From Caldifarciminota bacterium UBA1063 (GTDB taxonomy: Bacteria; Hydrothermota; Hydrothermia; UBA1063): DNA of 64,000 nucleotides. The position numbers were made by a program, and so were the translations under genes. Of this stretch, positions 60,294 to 64,000 are shown piece by piece. The stretch spans positions 24,756 through 88,755 of the forward strand of contig DCDE01000021.1 in NCBI GenBank assembly GCA_002316275.1. The letters are read 5' to 3'. The stretch's first letter is position 1. Each line of letters starts with the position of its first letter. The notes under the pieces are model-generated. The model had not been told where the DNA came from and searched no databases. It saw only the letters and a list, made by a program, of their open reading frames with translations.

Positions 60294-60941
60294 TTATTTC
60301 CCTTTTAATTTTTCCCAATCCTTAAGGAACTTATCAATTCCTATATCGGTAAGGGGATGATTTACTATTTGCCTTATGACCTTCGGAGGAATTGTTGCTA
60401 TATGAGCACCCATAAGTGCAGCGTCAAGCACATGCAGAGGGTGCCTTACGGAAGCCACAATTACTTGCGTTCCAAATCCATAATTTTCGTATATCTGTAA
60501 AATCTGTCCAACGACCTCAAGTCCCGTATGGCCTATATCATCTAACCTGCCCACAAAAGGAGAAACGTAAGTTGCTCCCGCCTTTGCGGCAAGTAGCGCT
60601 TGGACGGGCTGAAAAATCAGTGTAACATTGGTCTTAATTCCATCTCTACTAAGAATCTTTACTGCTTTAAGTCCCTCTACGGTCATGGGTATTTTTACTA
60701 CGACATGTTCATCAATCCTTGCAAGCTCCCTGGCTTCTCTAACCATCCCATCACAATCCTGAGAGACTACCTCAGCAGAAACAGGCCCCTTAAGGATTTC
60801 ACAAATTCTCTTAATTACCTTTACAGGGTCACCCCCCTCCTCTGAGAGAAGAGTGGGGTTCGTTGTAGCCCCCTCTATAATACCCCATTGAGCAAGATCT
60901 TCAATTTCCTTAATACTTGCCGTATCAACAAAAATTTTCAT
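60294..60941 (-). CDS. Transaldolase-family protein (short FSA/TalC type)
   Basis: A 215-residue TIM-barrel aldolase. Lys83 in VVKIPMT is the Schiff-base residue; TTNPTLL (27-33) and [17 protein letters not shown] are the other family marks. The short length fits either a true transaldolase of the TalC type or fructose-6-phosphate aldolase. Residues that separate the two were not compared. It should join the pentose phosphate and glycolytic pools in the cytosol. Confidence 0.93.
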   Translation of the reverse strand: MKIFVDTASIKEIEDLAQWGIIEGATTNPTLLSEEGGDPVKVIKRICEILKGPVSAEVVSQDCDGMVREARELARIDEHVVVKIPMTVEGLKAVKILSRDGIKTNVTLIFQPVQALLAAKAGATYVSPFVGRLDDIGHTGLEVVGQILQIYENYGFGTQVIVASVRHPLHVLDAALMGAHIATIPPKVIRQIVNHPLTDIGIDKFLKDWEKLKGK

Positions 60942-60954
60942 ACAACCCTCCTCT

Positions 60955-61683
60955 TTAATACCTTACTGTAACCAAAGTCAAGCCTTTAGCTGGAGATACT
61001 ATCACTCTGTTTTCCTGACCCTTAAGAAAACGCTTAAAAAAACCTTCACTACTATACTTTCTAACAGAATAAACCATACTTCCGACTAAGACCCTTACGA
61101 GTTTATAAAGAAAATACCCTCCTTCAATTGTAAAAACCAGCTCATCATCTTTTCTCTCCCATGACGAACTATAGAACTGCACTTTTCGGAATTTTTTCTC
61201 ATGGGTCATCTTTAGAAAGGAAAAATCAACTTCACGCTCAATTAAGAAAGCACAAGCTTTTAAAATCTCCAAATCAAGACTATAGGGCAGCTCCCAAACG
61301 TATCTGGAGCGTAATGGCGATCTTCTTCCATCAAGAATTCTATACCTGTATACTTTAGAATGTGCGCTAAATCTAGCGTGAAAGTCTCCATCCGCAACTG
61401 CCATGGATCTCACGTATATATCTTCGGGTAAGACCGCATTCATTGCATCAGCAAGTTTACTAACTTCCATTGGTATACTGTCTTTCAAATGTAAACTAAA
61501 AGTCTGCTCCTCAGCATGGACACCTGCATCGGTTCTCGATGCACCTATGAGCTTAAAATCTATATTACCGAGAATCTTTTTAATTGACTCTATTAGCAAT
61601 CCCTGGGCAGTTCTCTTCCCCTTCTGGACTTGCCAGCCGAAGAGATCAGTCCCATCATATTCTGCTGTCCCCTTTATCACCAT
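60955..61683 (-). CDS. truA: tRNA pseudouridine(38-40) synthase
   Basis: A 242-residue enzyme that isomerises uridines at tRNA positions 38-40. The catalytic Asp52 is in [24 protein letters not shown] and the YRYRILDG segment follow the TruA order. It lies 3 nt after the DUF3467 gene and 13 nt before the transaldolase. Confidence 0.97.
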   Translation of the reverse strand: MVIKGTAEYDGTDLFGWQVQKGKRTAQGLLIESIKKILGNIDFKLIGASRTDAGVHAEEQTFSLHLKDSIPMEVSKLADAMNAVLPEDIYVRSMAVADGDFHARFSAHSKVYRYRILDGRRSPLRSRYVWELPYSLDLEILKACAFLIEREVDFSFLKMTHEKKFRKVQFYSSSWERKDDELVFTIEGGYFLYKLVRVLVGSMVYSVRKYSSEGFFKRFLKGQENRVIVSPAKGLTLVTVRY

Positions 61684-61686
61684 CCA

Positions 61687-61983
61687 CTACTTTTCCTCTG
61701 GTGCAAACCCCATTTTTCTCTGTTCCATACCGTAAAGCTTCACTTCACCGAATTTTGCTTCATATTGCTTTATGTTATCCTCAAGGGCTTTCAAAAGGAG
61801 TTTTGCGTGTTGCGGAGTCATCAAAACCCTACTCTGTACCCTTGCCTTGGGCAAACCAGGTAATATCTTAGCAAAATCGAAAACGAACTCCGAAGGGGAA
61901 TATGCTATCATAACCATATTCGAATAAACACCTTGAGCAATATTTGCGTCCAACTCAATCTCTATAGGTTTCTGGACTTCCAT
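61687..61983 (-). CDS. DUF3467 protein
   Basis: A 98-residue soluble protein that heads the nine-gene operon. GVYSNMVMIAYSPSEFVFDFAKILPG followed by SRVLMTPQHAKLLLKALEDNI matches DUF3467. The function of the family is unknown. GGAAGGAGGT stands 4 nt before ATG 61983. Confidence 0.88.
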   Translation of the reverse strand: MEVQKPIEIELDANIAQGVYSNMVMIAYSPSEFVFDFAKILPGLPKARVQSRVLMTPQHAKLLLKALEDNIKQYEAKFGEVKLYGMEQRKMGFAPEEK

Positions 61984-62007
61984 TTTACCTCCTTCCTAAA
62001 CTATCAA

Positions 62008-62036
62008 ATTTTACATGATTTTTCCAAGTCTTTCAA
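62008..62036 (-). promoter_or_regulatory. Promoter of the DUF3467-to-purH operon
   Basis: Minus-strand TTGAAA (62031-62036), a 17-nt spacer and TAAAAT (62008-62013). A leader of about 17 nt with GGAAGGAGGT follows. It overlaps the divergent gatB promoter region. Confidence 0.65.
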
Positions 62037-62050
62037 AAGACCTTTAAAAT
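62021..62050 (+). promoter_or_regulatory. Candidate promoter of gatB, leaderless type
   Basis: TTTCCA (62021-62026), 18 nt and TAAAAT (62045-62050), then 6 nt to ATG 62057. The -35 box is weak, but the gene has no Shine-Dalgarno. Confidence 0.45.
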
Positions 62051-62056
62051 TCTTAA

Positions 62057-63478
62057 ATGCATAAAAATTACTATCCCAAAATTGGGCTTGAGATTCATAT
62101 TCAGCTTAAAACTAATACAAAATTGTTCTGCGGTTGCAAAAACGAGTACGGGGCAATACCAAATACCAATGTCTGCCCAGTATGCCTTGGCTACCCCGGA
62201 GTGCTTCCTTCCTTAAATATAGAATCAGTTAAAATGGCTCTTAAGACCGCTCTTGCCCTAAATGCTAAAATAAACACTAAATCCAGATTTTACCGGAAGA
62301 ACTACTTCTATCCAGACCTGCCCAAGGGTTACCAGATCACCCAGTACTCCGAATCCATCGCAGAAAATGGAACTATGAAAATTCTCACCGAAAATAGTGT
62401 TAGAGAAATCACTATCGAGCGGATGAACATCGAGGAAGAAGCAGCAAGATCCATTCACACTCAGCAGGATGAAGTCCTCCTTGATTTTAACAGGAGTGGA
62501 ATTCCACTCCTTGAAGTAGTCACAGAACCGTGTATAGAATCGCCAGCCGAGGCAAAGGCTTTCCTCGAAAAGTTTAGGGATTACATAAGATTCCTAAAGA
62601 TATCTGATTGCAATATGGAAAGGGGCGAGCTTAGGGTCGATTCGAATATCTCCGTGTCGAGGGATCCATCAGAATTAGGAGTGAAAGTAGAGTTAAAAAA
62701 CTTAAACTCCTTTAAGGCTGTCAATGAAGCATTAAACTATGAGATCGAAAGGCAAATCCGCACCCTAAAACATGGTGGAAAAATCGTGAGGGAAACAAGA
62801 CTCTGGGATGAATATAAGGGTGAATCCAGACCTATGCGAAAGAAAGAAGAAAGCATGGATTATAGATACTTCCCTGAACCCGATTTACCAGTCGTAATCC
62901 TCAATGACGAGTTTATCGAAGATATCAAAAGAAATATGCCAGAATTACCTGACACAAAGTTTGAAAGATATGTGAGGATTTACGGCTTATCCACGGAGCA
63001 GGCACGACTTATAGCTTTTGATAGAGAACTTTCAGAGATTTTTGATAGTGTCTCAAAAAAAACAAAAGATCAAAAAACTGTAGCAAACTGGCTTACAGTG
63101 GTAATACCCGGGTATATGAGAGAGAATCAGAGTATCACAGACATCAATTGTGAAGACCTTGTAAGGCTCGAACAATCTTTAACATCTGGCTTTATAACCC
63201 ACAATCAGGCAAAGGAAATCCTGGCAAGATTTTTTGAGAAGGGAATCCCTATACCCATTTCATTAACAGAATTTGAACACCTTCAAAGTTCCGTTACTGA
63301 TGAAATGCTGGAGAAAGTTGTCGATGAGGTACTCGCAGAACAAAAAGACCTGGTAGAGAAATATCTCTCGGGCAAAACAAGCGTACTCCAGGCTATCCTC
63401 GGGCAGTGTATGAGGAAGCTAAAAGGTTTGGGTGATCCAATTAAATTAAAAGAGATTCTTGAAAGAAAACTTAAGTAA
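62057..63478 (+). CDS. gatB: Asp/Glu-tRNA amidotransferase subunit B
   Basis: A 473-residue subunit that phosphorylates and, with GatA/GatC, amidates Glu-tRNA(Gln) and Asp-tRNA(Asn). GLEIHIQLKT starts the cradle domain. A zinc site of CGC and CPVC Cys pairs lies near 30-48. YFYPDLPKGYQITQ and DFNRSGIPLLEVVTEP are strong family segments. The YqeY-like tail covers about 325-473. gatA and gatC are not adjacent. ATG 62057 has no Shine-Dalgarno. Confidence 0.97.
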   Translation: MHKNYYPKIGLEIHIQLKTNTKLFCGCKNEYGAIPNTNVCPVCLGYPGVLPSLNIESVKMALKTALALNAKINTKSRFYRKNYFYPDLPKGYQITQYSESIAENGTMKILTENSVREITIERMNIEEEAARSIHTQQDEVLLDFNRSGIPLLEVVTEPCIESPAEAKAFLEKFRDYIRFLKISDCNMERGELRVDSNISVSRDPSELGVKVELKNLNSFKAVNEALNYEIERQIRTLKHGGKIVRETRLWDEYKGESRPMRKKEESMDYRYFPEPDLPVVILNDEFIEDIKRNMPELPDTKFERYVRIYGLSTEQARLIAFDRELSEIFDSVSKKTKDQKTVANWLTVVIPGYMRENQSITDINCEDLVRLEQSLTSGFITHNQAKEILARFFEKGIPIPISLTEFEHLQSSVTDEMLEKVVDEVLAEQKDLVEKYLSGKTSVLQAILGQCMRKLKGLGDPIKLKEILERKLK

Positions 63479-63561
63479 TTAGTTGTCGATCAACCTGTTA
63501 ATTAACCCTTTTTACGATTGTCCAATAATTTAATGTCCTATCTTTAGCTTATTCGTACTAC

Positions 63562-63590
63562 TTGACGGAGCGGTTTCGTTAGTATACATT
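63562..63590 (+). promoter_or_regulatory. Candidate promoter before the zinc-knuckle gene
   Basis: TTGACG (63562-63567), 17 nt and TACATT (63585-63590). Transcription would start near 63597, about 70 nt before ATG 63668. Confidence 0.45.
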
Positions 63591-63667
63591 ATATTGATGA
63601 TGCTAAGTCAAGAAGAGTTTGAAAAAATCCTTTCATCGCGAACTTTAAAAGTTAAAAGGAGGTGTAT

Positions 63668-63898
63668 ATGTCGGTGAGAGCTTTAACTTGCGATGAGCAT
63701 GGATTTGGTAGTAAACAGCAAGAATGTGTTGTCTGTGGCAAATGGCCTGCAAGAAATCCAGCATTACTTTGTGATGATTGTGCCTTTGGTAGCAAGCGTG
63801 AGGAGTGTTGTGTCTGTGGCAGATGGCCTGCTCGAAACCCAGCAATGGTTTGCGATGACCACAAGGGAATATGTGTCAAATGTGGATGCCGACTTTAG
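63668..63898 (+). CDS. Small tandem zinc-knuckle protein, unknown
   Basis: A 76-residue protein starting at ATG 63668, 5 nt after GGAGG. It is built of a 27-residue unit repeated twice (residues 8-34 and 35-61) and a third partial copy (62-74). Each unit reads C-D-x-[HC], then FGSK, then EC, then VCG, then WPARNPA. The Cys/His pairs (8/11, 20/23, 35/38, 47/50, 62/65, 69/72) could hold about three zinc ions. Spacing and the CDxCxxGS element recall eukaryotic PHF5-type zinc knuckles; this is resemblance by eye only. It is followed after 7 nt by an attC-like inverted repeat, as in an integron cassette. Confidence 0.7.
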   Translation: MSVRALTCDEHGFGSKQQECVVCGKWPARNPALLCDDCAFGSKREECCVCGRWPARNPAMVCDDHKGICVKCGCRL

Positions 63899-63905
63899 GC
63901 AACTC

Positions 63906-63999
63906 CGCCTTACCCAGCATAAAAGGCTCGTGCTTTATGGCACTCACCCAAACCCTTCGCTAACGCTCAGGACTTCTTTTATGCTGGGAACGTTAGGCG
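63906..63999 (+). repeat. attC-like inverted repeat after the zinc-knuckle gene
   Basis: Arms CGCCT-TA-CCCAGCATAAAAG (63906-63925) and CTTTTATGCTGGG-AACGTT-AGGCG (63976-63999) pair over 13 plus 5 bp, with an asymmetric bulge. The right end holds GTTAGGC (63992-63998), which fits the integron core GTTRRRY. The left end holds GCCTTAC, one mismatch from RYYYAAC. A small hairpin (GTGC/GCAC, 63930-63943) lies in the central 50 nt. Confidence 0.5.
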
Positions 64000-64000
64000 A

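Noticed and set aside
63479..63520. Possible terminator after gatB (GTTG/CAAC stem and a short T-run)
   Set aside because: The stem is only 4 bp, and the T-run follows about 18 nt later; support is too weak.
1..64000. CRISPR arrays, insertion sequences, prophage or rRNA
   Set aside because: No repeated spacer-type units, transposase motifs, phage genes or rRNA segments were seen on either strand.

Overview
The window is a compact, AT-rich bacterial chromosome segment (roughly 40 percent GC by eye) packed with housekeeping genes. It has no rRNA, no CRISPR array, no phage module and no recognisable transposase. Several features suggest a thermophilic, probably uncultured Gram-negative-type lineage of the WOR-3/Stahlbacteria or Hydrothermae kind: an archaeal-type fructose-1,6-bisphosphate aldolase/phosphatase, GC-rich tRNA stems, Omp85 and other outer-membrane-type barrels, and secreted proteins ending in Por/T9SS-like sorting tails. 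The phylum is an inference; no marker was compared.

Layout. 1-238 holds the tail of an AMMECR1-domain gene. 235-5769 (-) is an M24 peptidase, a divergent PEP carboxykinase and a large outer-membrane protein. 5813-7072 (-) is a PAS/GAF/degenerate-GGDEF protein, divergent from a + operon (7174-12352) of a DUF2723 membrane protein, an odd lipoyl-like/KOW protein and an aminotransferase. 12342-12789 (-) holds DUF4321, tRNA-Leu and tRNA-Cys. 13111-16164 is a cyclase/AAA/TPR protein. 17276-21933 (+) is a lipoprotein, then topA, a HAD phosphatase and a GNAT-like protein. 21934-27458 (-) is an operon headed by tRNA-Pro: glycosyltransferase, surE, pcm, M28 peptidase, lipid kinase. 27497-30186 (-) is butyrate kinase, M29 aminopeptidase and a lipoprotein.

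30275-39010 (+) is a tight eight-gene operon: unknown ACT-like protein, FBP aldolase/phosphatase, Omp85, HemW, Nudix, HhH/barrel protein, RecO and an LPG-synthase-type membrane protein. 38972-40066 (-) is an M20 peptidase and 40211-42421 (+) an M14 carboxypeptidase. 42418-49965 (-) is one operon, yajC-def-fmt-sucC-TPR-dehydrogenase-ftsE-ftsX-envC-like. 50027-53781 (-) holds a HExxH/propeller/barrel protein and an M23 peptidase. 53927-61983 (-) is a second long operon, DUF3467-truA-transaldolase-MCE-radA-PIN/TRAM-pncB-purN-purH. 62057-63478 (+) is gatB. The right end holds a 76-residue tandem zinc-knuckle gene followed by an attC-like inverted repeat.

The genes together cover gluconeogenesis (pckA, FBPA/P, transaldolase), purine and NAD synthesis, translation start and end-processing (fmt, def, gatB, tRNAs), envelope building (Omp85, FtsEX with an EnvC-like partner, MCE, YajC) and a set of secreted or cytosolic peptidases.

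The most notable pattern is regulatory. Many genes that begin a transcription unit have no Shine-Dalgarno but sit exactly 6 nt downstream of a -10 box, itself 17 nt from a -35 box, so their mRNAs should be leaderless. Genes inside operons usually carry GGAGG sites. Other points of interest are a glycosyltransferase that follows tRNA-Pro with no ordinary start codon, and the cassette-like right end.
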